Assembly (NCBI RefSeq): GCF_041355105.1 | Contig: NZ_JBFUPK010000002.1 | Coordinates: 744,001 to 808,000, forward strand | Length of the DNA stretch: 64,000 bases | From: Terriglobus sp. RCC_193 | GTDB lineage: Bacteria > Acidobacteriota > Terriglobia > Terriglobales > Acidobacteriaceae | Direction: 5' to 3' | In this document: positions 40,974-49,306 of the stretch, in pieces | How the letters are laid out: every line of letters begins with the position of its first letter | Numbering within the stretch: position 1 is the stretch's first letter | Notes under the pieces: generated by a model | The model's input: the letters and a program-made list of their open reading frames with translations, nothing else | The model's database searches: none | Told to the model about the DNA's origin: nothing | Program-made: the position numbers and the translations under genes

Positions 40974-42212
40974 CTACTCCACCACGACGCGCGGCACACG
41001 GTCGCTGATGCCGCACAGCACTTCGTAGACGCTGGTGCCTGCAATGTGCGCTTGTTCGTCTGCCCCCACAAACTCACTGCCGCATGCACCGATAAGGATG
41101 ACTTCATCGCCGATCTTTGTTTGTGGAATGTCCGTTACGTCGATCACGGTCAGGTCCATGGATACGCGTCCCAGGATCGGCACACGCACACCATGCAGCA
41201 AAACACTGCCACCCTCTTCCTCGCTGGAAGAAGACAGGCCGCGTCGGAAGCCGTCCGCGTATCCTACCGGCAGCAGCGCGAGCCGCATCGGCGTAACGGA
41301 AACAAAGGTGGAGTTGTAGCCGATGGTGGTGCCCGTGTCGATATCGCGCAGGCTGACCACGCGCGTCTTCCACGCCATCACGGGTTGCAGCGAAGAGGCG
41401 ACATGCGGATTCGGTATGCCCCGTCGCATTTCCAGTGGCAACGTATAGCCATACAGCGCAAGACCTGCACGCGTCATAGCTCTTGCTCCCAACGATTCGG
41501 CCAACGCTGGAATTGCCTGCGGCATATAGCCACTGTCAGTGGATGAGGTGTTGCCCGCATGCACGTATGCAGGGCGCAATCCTGCTGCGGCTACCTGCTC
41601 CAGCGCATGGGTGAAGTCGCGCATCTGGCGGCGGTCCTGTGGGTCATCGGCAATTTCTGTGGACGCCAGGTGTGTCATCACACCTTCCAGCAGCAGCGGT
41701 GAATGCGCGGTGAAGCGTGAGAGCAACTGCTGCAGTAACGCACCGGGAGCCACGCCCTGGCGTGACATACCGGTATCAATCTCTACATGCACCGCAAGTG
41801 ATTGAGCTGGGAACCCACGCCGTTTCGCTTCTGCTTCCAGCAAATCCAGATGGTATGTCTCCCAGACCACCGGAGTCAGAGCATAGTCAAGGACTGAGGC
41901 TTCTTCGCCAAACCACAGGCTACACATCACCAGTAGACGCGGTTGCGGCATGCCCTGCGGCAGAATCCCCAGCGACTGCCGCACCGCCACGCCCTCTTCA
42001 GCAGAGGTCACGCCAAGCCACTTCGCACCGGCGGCGGCGAGGATCGGCGCGCATTCCGTGGCGCCGTGCCCGTAGGCATTGGCTTTGATCACGGCCAGCA
42101 CATCCACTTGCGGCCCCGCGGCGGCCTGTAGGGCGCGGTAGTTGGCGACAAGACGTGAAGCGGAGATTTCCGCCCATATCGGGCGCGTGTGGCTGGGAAG
42201 TACGGATCGCAT
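40974..42212 (-). CDS. alr: Alanine racemase
   Basis: 412 aa. The PLP lysine is Lys43 in AVIKANAYGHG. The opposite-face catalytic Tyr lies in TIGYNSTF, and GLALYGYTLPL plus VSMDLTVIDVTD complete the family signature. It makes D-alanine for peptidoglycan. Slightly longer than the ~360-aa norm because of an insertion around TPVVWETYHLDLLEAEAKRRG and a Ser/Glu-rich loop SSSSEEEGGS. The ATG has no SD; TAGCAT lies 12 nt upstream. Confidence 0.94.
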   Translation of the reverse strand: MRSVLPSHTRPIWAEISASRLVANYRALQAAAGPQVDVLAVIKANAYGHGATECAPILAAAGAKWLGVTSAEEGVAVRQSLGILPQGMPQPRLLVMCSLWFGEEASVLDYALTPVVWETYHLDLLEAEAKRRGFPAQSLAVHVEIDTGMSRQGVAPGALLQQLLSRFTAHSPLLLEGVMTHLASTEIADDPQDRRQMRDFTHALEQVAAAGLRPAYVHAGNTSSTDSGYMPQAIPALAESLGARAMTRAGLALYGYTLPLEMRRGIPNPHVASSLQPVMAWKTRVVSLRDIDTGTTIGYNSTFVSVTPMRLALLPVGYADGFRRGLSSSSEEEGGSVLLHGVRVPILGRVSMDLTVIDVTDIPQTKIGDEVILIGACGSEFVGADEQAHIAGTSVYEVLCGISDRVPRVVVE

Positions 42213-42255
42213 ACGGCTGTTCTGATGCTATCGTTCTGCGAATGCACAGTACAGG

Positions 42256-43077
42256 TCAGTCGGGCTTCGGCTTCGCAATCGTGTCGATCACCAGCGTATC
42301 CGCGGGCGCCTTTACGGGCTGCAGCTTCAGTCCGGCTTGTGACTGGAGTGCCGTAAACAGTCCCGGCGGTGCGTCTGCAGCGTCACTGGGGGAAGCATCG
42401 TCTGGCGCCCATTCCAGCTTCAGGTCATAACGCCGCTTCAGCCCTGTCTGGTCGACGATTGGCCGATTCACGCTGAATTGCAGGATCAACACAAGTTCGG
42501 AGATGGACGTGTTCGTGAGATTCTCCACGTGCCTCACGCTTGAGTGGCTGTTTCTCTGATCCATCGGGCCGTCGGGTTTGCTCGTGTTCTCAATCATTCT
42601 CGAGCCACCCTTCGCCACGGTCAGCGCGAACACCGGCATCTCCCGCTGTTCGTGGTGCAGTTCCAGTCCGAAGCGCTCCGCCAGAATCTTCCGCATCAGT
42701 GTCTGCACCTGCTTCAGGCTGGGAGCGCCTTCCGTGTCCGGGACGCCGGTTACGTCCCAGCGCTGTGTCTCGGCCCATCCTGGCATATTGGCAATCTGAA
42801 CCTTCTGCACACCATAGCCAATCAGCAGAAGTTGCTGCACAGTGCTTCCCAGCAACAGCACACGCCTGCCATCCATGTTGATGTGCTGGCCGCGTGTTTC
42901 AGTGGGATCGGTGGCTTTCACGGATGCGACTTCCCAGTCCGGGTCTGCATTGAGTGGCATGGCTTTTGGCATCTGTGCAGAGGGACTTTGTCCGTAGGCG
43001 ATGACGCACAGCATCAGCGATAACGTGAGTGTGACCAGTTCGGTCCATCGCCGGGTGCGAGATAGAAGCTGTTCCAT
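42256..43077 (-). CDS. TIGR03435/DUF3738-type secreted protein
   Basis: 273 aa. A hydrophobic export segment (LVTLTLSLMLCVIAYGQ) is followed by a family-typical mature domain: WEVASVKATDP, LLIGYGVQKVQIANMPGWAETQRWDVTGV, MRKILAERFGLELHHEQREMPVFALTVAKGGSRM and IVDQTGLKRRYDLKLEWAP. These proteins are expanded in Acidobacteriota soil isolates and have no established function; the closing pattern resembles secreted peptidase-inhibitor-like or lipid-binding folds only loosely. It stands 43 bp upstream of alr on the same strand. Confidence 0.88.
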   Translation of the reverse strand: MEQLLSRTRRWTELVTLTLSLMLCVIAYGQSPSAQMPKAMPLNADPDWEVASVKATDPTETRGQHINMDGRRVLLLGSTVQQLLLIGYGVQKVQIANMPGWAETQRWDVTGVPDTEGAPSLKQVQTLMRKILAERFGLELHHEQREMPVFALTVAKGGSRMIENTSKPDGPMDQRNSHSSVRHVENLTNTSISELVLILQFSVNRPIVDQTGLKRRYDLKLEWAPDDASPSDAADAPPGLFTALQSQAGLKLQPVKAPADTLVIDTIAKPKPD

Positions 43078-43174
43078 GGGCTTTAGTACGTGTGGTTTTC
43101 ACAGATGTTCCATGGAATTACCCTCACGGAGGCAGTGTCCGGTTCGATGCGGACCTGCGCAGCATCCAATTGTT

Positions 43175-43816
43175 ATGCTCGACAGCCGCAGTTTTGATCT
43201 GACCACGCTTCCTCTGTCCGACACCTACAAACTGCTGGCTTCCACGATTACGCCCCGCCCCATTGCGTGGATAACCACGCTGGACGACCAGGGCCGGGCA
43301 AATGCTGCGCCGTTTTCGTTCTTCAATGTGGTCAGCTCTGATCCACCGCTGTTCTGTGTGGGCTTTTCGCCTGCACCGGATCGCGAAGGGAAGGACACGC
43401 TGGCGAATATCCGCGCTTCGGGTGAACTGGTGATCAACCTTGTTTCGGAAGAGCTGGCAGAGGCCATGAACATTACGGCGACGGACGCGCCGCGTGGGTT
43501 GGATGAGCTGGTGATGGCAGGGCTGGAGATTGCGCCCAGCGAAACGGTGTCGCCGCCGCGCATTGCAGCCTCGCCGGTTTCCATTGAGTGCCGGACGTTT
43601 CAGTGGATTGAAACCGGCGGATCGTCCACCGTGTTGATTGCGCGCGGCGAACGTTTGCACATTCGCCGCGACGTGTTTGTGAACGAGGAGAGGCTTTACA
43701 TCGACAACGCGAAGCTGAACCTCATCGGCCGCATGGGCGGGCTTGGAGACTACACGCGCAGCCGCGACATCTTCACCATCCCGCGCATTGCGTGGAAAGA
43801 CTTTCCGCAGAAGTAG
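43175..43816 (+). CDS. Flavin reductase-like FMN-binding protein
   Basis: 213 aa from the ATG at 43175. The FMN-binding split barrel is evident: LLASTITPRPIAWITTLDDQGRANAAPFSFFNVVSSDPPLFCVGF, then KDTLANIRASGELVINLVSEELAEAMNITA, and IGRMGGLGDYTR near the end. Members of this group reduce FMN/FAD with NAD(P)H or act as oxidoreductase partners; which applies here is not shown. The upstream frame extends to 43001 but overlaps the divergent TIGR03435 gene, so the short start is preferred; it has no SD. Confidence 0.88.
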   Translation: MLDSRSFDLTTLPLSDTYKLLASTITPRPIAWITTLDDQGRANAAPFSFFNVVSSDPPLFCVGFSPAPDREGKDTLANIRASGELVINLVSEELAEAMNITATDAPRGLDELVMAGLEIAPSETVSPPRIAASPVSIECRTFQWIETGGSSTVLIARGERLHIRRDVFVNEERLYIDNAKLNLIGRMGGLGDYTRSRDIFTIPRIAWKDFPQK

Positions 43817-43828
43817 CTTTGGCCGTCG

Positions 43829-44176
43829 TTACTTTACGGGAGTGGCTTTGAAGTCGCCGTCGATGCTGTATTCAATGACATTGACGGTGCCGGTGATGGT
43901 GCCGTCGGCGTTCAGTTTGCCCGTGAATTTCAGTGACGCCTGATCCCCTCTTGCCTGCCAGGTGACATTGCTGCCATCCACAGAGCCGGAAAATTCGGTC
44001 ATCTCACTGCAACCGCCGTTGAGTTTCTTATCTTCCTGCGTCCATTTGCAGGAGAAGTCGCGTTCATTGCCCGCCACGTCAATGTGGACGTTCCACTGTC
44101 CGTTTACTGACGGGGCCTGGGCCAGGGCTGCGGTTGAAAGAGTGCACAGAAGTGCGGCTGCGATGCGTGTCTGCAT
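43829..44176 (-). CDS. Small secreted protein of unknown function (115 aa)
   Basis: AAAGGA precedes the ATG at 44176 by about 10 nt. A signal peptide (ALLCTLSTAALAQ) leads to a ~90-residue strand-rich domain (NGQWNVHIDVAGNERDFSC, LNGGCSEMTEFSGSVDG, VTWQARGDQASLKFTGKLNADGTITGTV), a small beta-barrel pattern common in Acidobacteriota and Bacteroidota exported proteins. The two Cys (in DFSCKW and GGCSEM) may form a disulfide. It converges with the flavin reductase (12 bp apart). Confidence 0.75.
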   Translation of the reverse strand: MQTRIAAALLCTLSTAALAQAPSVNGQWNVHIDVAGNERDFSCKWTQEDKKLNGGCSEMTEFSGSVDGSNVTWQARGDQASLKFTGKLNADGTITGTVNVIEYSIDGDFKATPVK

Positions 44177-44413
44177 TACGGTGTGGTCCTTTCCTCGGAA
44201 CTGAGGGAGATGCAAAAAACTGCGATCACTGCGCCGCATGTTTCTGGCAATACGGATTGGGCAGCAGGGAATGTTCCTTCGTGCTGAGGCGAATGTGAGA
44301 ATCCTCATAGCGGTGCCGGAATGCGTTGAGGCAGTGAGCCACAGGCAGTCTCCCGGGGATTCCGATAAAATCAACCCCGTTGCGCACATTGCGCCAGTAG
44401 AGGAACAAAAACG

Positions 44414-44998
44414 ATGGCATCCCAGATGGCAAATATCCCCGCGCTGAAGGATCTGCACGGACAGCTCAGCACCCGCATGACCAAGGCCGTGGAAGATTTC
44501 CGCACCAACCTGCTGGCCGTGCGCACCGGCCGCGCCAGCGTGCACATGCTGGACAACGTCCGCGTGGATTACTACGGCAGCGAAATGCCCATCAACCAGT
44601 TGGCACAGCTGTCCGCTCCGGAAGCGCAGCAGATTGTGGTGCAGCCGTTCGATATCGGCACGGTGGGCCTGATTGAAAAGGCCATCCGGACCAGCGGTCA
44701 GGGCTTCAACCCCATGCATGACGGCAAGATCATCCGCGTTCCCGTTCCGCCCATGACAGAGGAGCGCCGCCGCGATTCCGTAAAACAGCTTTCCGGCATC
44801 CTGGAAGACCATAAGACTGCCATCCGTAACATCCGCCGCGACGGCAACGACAGCGTGAAGAAGTCCGCCAAGGACAAACTCATCAGCGCCGACGATGAAA
44901 AGCGCGCTACGGAAGAGATTCAGCAGATGACCGACGCCCAGATCAAGCAATTGGACGACATGTTCAAGGTGAAGGAAAAGGAACTGATGACGGTCTGA
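44414..44998 (+). CDS. frr: Ribosome-recycling factor
   Basis: 194 aa, the usual size plus a short N-terminal extension. It has the RRF three-helix bundle and beta/alpha/beta domain: FRTNLLAVRTGRASVHMLDNVRVDYYG, PINQLAQLSAPEAQQIVVQPFD, IRVPVPPMTEERRRDSVKQL and AIRNIRRDGND. It releases the post-termination ribosome together with EF-G. AGAGGA lies 9 nt before the ATG and TAAAAT at 44366-44371 fits a -10. A shared terminator follows. The 237-bp gap upstream (44177-44413) shows nothing else. Confidence 0.97.
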   Translation: MASQMANIPALKDLHGQLSTRMTKAVEDFRTNLLAVRTGRASVHMLDNVRVDYYGSEMPINQLAQLSAPEAQQIVVQPFDIGTVGLIEKAIRTSGQGFNPMHDGKIIRVPVPPMTEERRRDSVKQLSGILEDHKTAIRNIRRDGNDSVKKSAKDKLISADDEKRATEEIQQMTDAQIKQLDDMFKVKEKELMTV

Positions 44999-45022
44999 TC
45001 TGTTGCCGGTTTCAAGCATCAG

Positions 45023-45055
45023 AAAGGCCGTTACCTCTCAGAGGCAACGGCCTTT
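45023..45055. terminator. Bidirectional terminator between frr and purS
   Basis: AAAGGCCGTTACCTCT and AGAGGCAACGGCCTTT pair over 15 of 16 bp around a single base, with T or A runs on both strands. It lies between the convergent frr and purS genes. Confidence 0.85.
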
Positions 45056-45071
45056 TAATCGTTTTCGCCAA

Positions 45072-45317
45072 CTATTCTTCCAGCCGGTAGGTGTATTCCT
45101 CAATCACAGGATTCGTCAGCACTTCATTGGCAATGCGCTCCACTTCGGCCTTGGCGGCGTCGCCAGTCAGGCTGTCGGCCAGGGTCAGCACAAAGTATTT
45201 GCCCTGACGGACGGACTCTACCTGCGGGTGATGCAGGCGGCGGAGGGCGTTGGCAATCGTCTGCCCCTGGGCATCGAGAACCGTGGTCTTCAACGTGACA
45301 TAAACATGGGCGCGCAT
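45072..45317 (-). CDS. purS: Phosphoribosylformylglycinamidine synthase subunit PurS
   Basis: 81 aa. The family pattern is present: AHVYVTLKTTVLDAQGQTIANALRRLHH, then VESVRQGKYFVLTL and the acidic end NPVIEEYTYRLEE. PurS bridges PurL and PurQ in purine synthesis; those are not in the window. The ATG at 45317 lies 6 nt after a perfect TATAAT with no SD, a model leaderless start. The frame continues 5' through the ppa region antisense and is not used. Confidence 0.93.
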   Translation of the reverse strand: MRAHVYVTLKTTVLDAQGQTIANALRRLHHPQVESVRQGKYFVLTLADSLTGDAAKAEVERIANEVLTNPVIEEYTYRLEE

Positions 45318-45323
45318 GCCCGG

Positions 45324-45329
45324 ATTATA
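45324..45329 (-). promoter_or_regulatory. purS: Consensus TATAAT, candidate leaderless promoter of purS
   Basis: TATAAT on the minus strand, then CCGGGC, then ATG. A GCGACA hexamer 15 nt further upstream is a weak -35 candidate. Confidence 0.65.
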
Positions 45330-45479
45330 GCGATTTCGGCTATATGTCGCCTCTCGGACACAGGCTTGGAGGATACGTGGGGCGAAAGGTACACTGGTCT
45401 GGAGTTGCCGAAGCCCCGCCCCGGGGCGTATTGTTCCCGGCAGCCAAACCTTCTCGACAAAGAGACCCGAAAGAGCCTT

Positions 45480-46010
45480 ATGCCGAACTATTTGAAGTTG
45501 CCAGTGGGCGCCAAAGCGCCAAAAGTCGTAAACGCGGTGATCGAAATTCCTTATCAGGGCCGCATGAAGTTTGAGTACGACAAGCAACTGGAAGTCTTCC
45601 GACTGGACCGCAATCTGTACAGCCCGGTGCATTACCCCGGCGATTACGGCTTCCTGCCCTCCACGCTGGGCGATGACGGCGATCCGCTGGACGTGCTGGT
45701 GCTGGTGGATGAGCCCAGCTTCCCCGGTTGCCTGCAGGAAGTGCGTCCCATCGGTCTGATGGAGATGATTGATGGCGGCGAAGGCGATGAGAAGATTCTC
45801 GCCGTGGGGTGTGCCAACCCGCGCTTTTTTGACATCACCAGCTATGAGCAGATTCACCCGCACAAGCTGAAGGAGATCGTCCACTTCTTTTCTACCTACA
45901 AGGATCTTGAAGGTAAGTCAGTAAAGATCGAAGGCTGGAAACCGGTCGATTACGCGTATGAGGTCATTGAGAAGTCCATCAAGGCATACGCGGAGAAGAG
46001 CGCGAAGTAA
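45480..46010 (+). CDS. ppa: Inorganic pyrophosphatase (family I)
   Basis: 176 aa. The metal-binding signature YPGDYGFLPSTLGDDGDPLDVLVL is intact (the D-x3-D-x4-D pattern), as are the N-terminal EIPYQGRMKFEYDK and the C-terminal KKIEGWKP-like KIEGWKPVDYAYE. It hydrolyses PPi to phosphate, driving biosynthesis. The start at ATG 45480 gives the normal length; longer frames overlap the purS promoter region. Only a weak AAAGAG precedes it. A clean terminator follows. Confidence 0.95.
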   Translation: MPNYLKLPVGAKAPKVVNAVIEIPYQGRMKFEYDKQLEVFRLDRNLYSPVHYPGDYGFLPSTLGDDGDPLDVLVLVDEPSFPGCLQEVRPIGLMEMIDGGEGDEKILAVGCANPRFFDITSYEQIHPHKLKEIVHFFSTYKDLEGKSVKIEGWKPVDYAYEVIEKSIKAYAEKSAK

Positions 46011-46030
46011 GTTTTTCTCTCGAAGCATGA

Positions 46031-46061
46031 AGCCCCGCATCTCCTGTTGGAGTGCGGGGCT
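46031..46061 (+). terminator. Rho-independent terminator after ppa
   Basis: AGCCCCGCATCTCC pairs with GGAGTGCGGGGCT around a 4-nt loop, with one bulge, and TTCTTTG follows. It lies 20 bp after the ppa stop. Confidence 0.8.
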
Positions 46062-46187
46062 TTCTTTGCGAGCTTCAACTTCCCACAAGCCGACTTGTCG
46101 TTACCAATCACACCAATCCGCCGGCCACTGCCCTTTCGGGACGCTTCTTCGGGCCTTTTCGTTTAGCCGAGCAGCAGCAATGCCTAG

Positions 46188-47150
46188 TTAGGGGCGGAAG
46201 ACGATCTTCCGCGTGTCGCTCGTATCTTTCCAGGCTTCGTCAACATCGGCAAAAGACACACTTTGGGTGGGCAGAGAAAGTCCTGCTCGACTGATTGCGT
46301 TCAGAAGTTCACCAGCACAACGCGTTGCTGTATCGATTGAGAAAGCTCCCAATCCAGAGCCGACGATCTCTAGGCCGGTGCTCCTCATTGCATGAGTGTC
46401 GACAAGGATGGATTTTCCAGCGGAGCCGCCTACCTGCACAAAACGGATACGCGGCTCTCCCACTGCAGATCCTCGTCCCCTTGCGAGAGCACGGATCATT
46501 CTCTCGGCTGGTATGCCTCCGAGGTAATCGAGAACGACATCGACACCCTCGTCGAAAGTTTGCCGGTAGGCTTCCACGAGTTGGTCCTCAGGCTGCTCTA
46601 AAGGAATAATCACGTTGGCTCCAGCACTCTTCAGAGCTTCCAGTTTGGTAACATCCCGTCCCGTAGCGATGATCTTGGAGGCTCCCAAATGTTTTGCGAC
46701 GCGAACAGCCAGGCTCCCAGCCGACCCGGTTGCACCGTTCACTACAACTACCTGGCTGGGCCGGAAGTCGCCACGGACCGTCAATGCAATCCATGACGAG
46801 ATACCGGAGTTTGGCACTGCTGCCGCTGTGACATCATCGACGTCATCTGGCACCGGGACACACCATTTCAATTTAGGGACGGTATATTCGGCCATGCTGC
46901 CAAATGGAGCCCGTGGAAAAAGAAAGTAGACGCGATTGCCATTAGGAAGTCGTCCAACGCCATCGATTCCGGGAACGAAAGGAAGTTCCTTGCTTCCTGC
47001 GTAGTGCTTTCCCTGAGCGATGGAACGAACAATAGGAGCGAGCGTGGCGGCGGCCACAGTAATCTTCACTTCTCCTTCGCTCACAATCGGTTCGGGGAAA
47101 TCGCCATAGGAAGGGGTACTTTCAAAATCCCGAACAATAATCGCTTTCAT
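46188..47150 (-). CDS. Zinc-free medium-chain dehydrogenase/reductase, quinone-reductase-like
   Basis: 320 aa. A GroES-like N-terminal domain (PEPIVSEGEVKITVAAATL, ELPFVPGIDGVGRLPNG) is followed by a Rossmann domain (VVVVNGATGSAGSLAVRVAKHLGASKIIATG) and a Leu/Ala-rich C-terminus. The structural zinc Cys are absent, as in quinone/enoyl reductases using NADPH. The ATG at 47150 gives the MKAIIVRDFE start typical of the group. It is divergent from a MarR-type regulator, 32 bp between starts, so it is probably the regulator's target, in response to a quinone or phenol-like effector. Confidence 0.88.
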   Translation of the reverse strand: MKAIIVRDFESTPSYGDFPEPIVSEGEVKITVAAATLAPIVRSIAQGKHYAGSKELPFVPGIDGVGRLPNGNRVYFLFPRAPFGSMAEYTVPKLKWCVPVPDDVDDVTAAAVPNSGISSWIALTVRGDFRPSQVVVVNGATGSAGSLAVRVAKHLGASKIIATGRDVTKLEALKSAGANVIIPLEQPEDQLVEAYRQTFDEGVDVVLDYLGGIPAERMIRALARGRGSAVGEPRIRFVQVGGSAGKSILVDTHAMRSTGLEIVGSGLGAFSIDTATRCAGELLNAISRAGLSLPTQSVSFADVDEAWKDTSDTRKIVFRP

Positions 47151-47182
47151 AGGAACCCCATGTCGCACCGAATATATATGCT

Positions 47183-47713
47183 ATGCGAATAGATGTTATG
47201 GCATGTAATAATGATTCAGAAGATAGAACTTTGAAAAAGCGTCTAGATGAAATTGAGGAGATCGGCCTTTTGCTGAAGGCAGCGATGCGTGAATCTGAGC
47301 GTCGATTGAACGAACTCTTGCGCCCTCTTGGTATTACCGCAGGTCAAGCGGAGGTACTCCAGATTCTGGAGCGTTGCGGCCCGATGTCTTTGGGAGAGCT
47401 AGGCGAGTTGCTCGTCGCCGAAGGCGGACATCCGAGCCGACTCATCGACCGAATGGTGAATGCGGGGCTCCTTTTACGCGAGACAGCGGCGGATGATCGT
47501 CGGCGCATTAGCATAGGAATCACAGAACATGGCCAAGAACTGGCCCAGGCGTCGCGAGAGAGTAAAAAGGAATTCCGACGGTGGGTGAGGGCTCAACTTC
47601 AAGGGACAGACATGGAACATGCGCTTCGTTTTTTCCGAGCCTACCTGTCCGGAACAGAACTCGAGAAAACGGTCCTCGCACGCGAATCGAAAGGGCCGCT
47701 TGCTGGAAGCTGA
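47183..47713 (+). CDS. MarR-family transcriptional regulator
   Basis: 176 aa from the ATG at 47183; ATG 47198 is an alternative and neither has an SD. The winged helix lies around residues 50-125: LRPLGITAGQAEVLQILERCGPMSLGELGELL, then HPSRLIDRMVNAGLLLRETAADDRRRISIGITEHGQEL. MarR proteins repress divergent genes until a small aromatic ligand binds. The partner is the quinone-reductase-like gene. The AT-rich intergenic core (ATATATAT at 47172-47179) may hold both promoters; I see no perfect operator palindrome there. Confidence 0.87.
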   Translation: MRIDVMACNNDSEDRTLKKRLDEIEEIGLLLKAAMRESERRLNELLRPLGITAGQAEVLQILERCGPMSLGELGELLVAEGGHPSRLIDRMVNAGLLLRETAADDRRRISIGITEHGQELAQASRESKKEFRRWVRAQLQGTDMEHALRFFRAYLSGTELEKTVLARESKGPLAGS

Positions 47714-47821
47714 GCCATCGTCAAAGACACATCTCTACCTGCTGGATTAGTACCGATAAACGCGTTTGTCGGAAATGGCATCGTCGAGGTGGTTTCGCTG
47801 GGTTCGTGAAAAAATGATTTG

Positions 47822-49252
47822 ATGAAGCCGCGTTCCCCCATTTATGTCACCTCGCTGATTGCGGGTGCGTTCTTCATGGAGAACCTGGACGGCACCGTGA
47901 TTGCCACGGCGCTGCCGCAGATGGCGAAGAGTTTCCATGCCACCGCCGTTAGCCTGAACATTGGTATGACGGCGTATATGCTCACGCTGGCCGTGCTGAT
48001 TCCCATCAGCGGATGGGTGACGGATCGCTTTGGATCGCGCTCTGTGTTTGCTACGGCGGTGGGCATCTTCACCGTGGCATCGTTGCTGTGCGCGGTCTCG
48101 CAAAACCTTACGCAATTCACGCTGATGCGCATTCTGCAGGGTATGGGCGGCGCCATGATGGTGCCTGTGGGGCGCTTGATCGTGCTGCGCGAAACACCCA
48201 AAGACAAGCTGGCGCAGGCGATTGCGTATATCTCGTGGCCGGGACTGACGGCGTTGGTGCTGGGGCCGCCACTGGGTGGATTTATTACCACTTACGCAAG
48301 CTGGCACTGGATCTTTCTGATGAATGTGCCGTTGGGTATCGCGGCGCTCATCCTTGCCATGTTGTGGATTGAGAATGTTCGCACCGGCGAACGTCACCCG
48401 TTTGATTGGGGCACGTTTGCCTTGGGTGGCATTGCGTCCGCAGGCAGTGTCTATGCGATGGAGCTGCTCGGCGGAGGAGAGACGCGCTGGCCCGTTCCGG
48501 TGACCATGCTGGTTCTCAGTCTGCTGTGCGGTGTCCTGGCTATCGTGTATGCGCGGCGCAGGCAGGAGACTTCGCTGATTGATTTTGAGTCGATGCGGCG
48601 CAAGACATATTCGCTGTCGATTTACGGCGCCAGCGCGTTTCGTCTTGCGGTGTCTGTACTTCCGTTCCTTTTGCCACTTATGTTCCAGATTGCCTTTGGA
48701 CTCAACGCATTTCGCAGTGGTCTGTATTTGCTGGCGCTCTTCGGCGGCGACCTCAGCATGAAGTCCATCGTGCTGCCGTTGTTGCGGCGATTTGGTTTTC
48801 GCCGCATCCTCATCGTGAATGGCATCTTCACGGCGTTGTCGATGGTGGTGTGTGCGTTCCTTTCGCCTTCCACGCCGGTAGTGTTGCTTCTGCTGGTGTT
48901 GTTCGTCCATGGCGCATGCAGGTCTATGGAATTTACTTGCCTCACCACGTTGGCCTACTCAGAGATTCCACCCGAACGCATGAGTCGCGCAAACGGATTC
49001 CTGAGCGCCATCATGCAGTTGAGTGTAGGCATGGGAGTTGCCGTGGGCGCGGTGACGCTGCGTTCTGTGGCCCACGTTCGCGGACATTCCGCAGCCGCAC
49101 CGCATCTCGCGGATTTCCGCTGGGCGATTCTTCTGATGTCTATTGTTGCGTTGGGGCCAGTCTTTGACAGCCTTGCTCTTCCGCATGATGCAGGCGCAGA
49201 TACAAGTGGTCATCAGTCAGGTATTGCAGAAGCGGAATCCGCCCTGGTCTAA
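47822..49252 (+). CDS. MFS exporter, DHA2 (14-helix) type
   Basis: 476 aa with about 14 membrane helices. The N-terminal motif FMENLDGTVIATALPQMAKSFH, the A-type motif GWVTDRFGSRSVFATAVG and LMRILQGMGGAMMVPVGRLIVL are those of EmrB/QacA-like multidrug exporters. It uses the proton gradient to export an unknown compound. The ATG at 47822 is preferred over an adjoining TTG at 47819; no SD is seen. It follows the MarR gene by about 110 bp on the same strand and could be co-regulated. Confidence 0.88.
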   Translation: MKPRSPIYVTSLIAGAFFMENLDGTVIATALPQMAKSFHATAVSLNIGMTAYMLTLAVLIPISGWVTDRFGSRSVFATAVGIFTVASLLCAVSQNLTQFTLMRILQGMGGAMMVPVGRLIVLRETPKDKLAQAIAYISWPGLTALVLGPPLGGFITTYASWHWIFLMNVPLGIAALILAMLWIENVRTGERHPFDWGTFALGGIASAGSVYAMELLGGGETRWPVPVTMLVLSLLCGVLAIVYARRRQETSLIDFESMRRKTYSLSIYGASAFRLAVSVLPFLLPLMFQIAFGLNAFRSGLYLLALFGGDLSMKSIVLPLLRRFGFRRILIVNGIFTALSMVVCAFLSPSTPVVLLLLVLFVHGACRSMEFTCLTTLAYSEIPPERMSRANGFLSAIMQLSVGMGVAVGAVTLRSVAHVRGHSAAAPHLADFRWAILLMSIVALGPVFDSLALPHDAGADTSGHQSGIAEAESALV

Positions 49253-49254
49253 AA

Positions 49255-49293
49255 CGAACAAGGGGGCACAGCCAAAGCCATGCCCCTTGTTCG
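49255..49293. terminator. Bidirectional terminator between the MFS and SDR genes
   Basis: CGAACAAGGGGGCA and TGCCCCTTGTTCG pair with one bulged base around a 12-nt loop. It lies between the two convergent stops. Confidence 0.75.
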
Positions 49294-49306
49294 TTATGTA
49301 GTTTTC

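Noticed and set aside
45003-45479. Upstream extension of ppa
   Set aside because: It would run over the frr terminator and the purS gene on the other strand; the ATG at 45480 gives the normal enzyme length.
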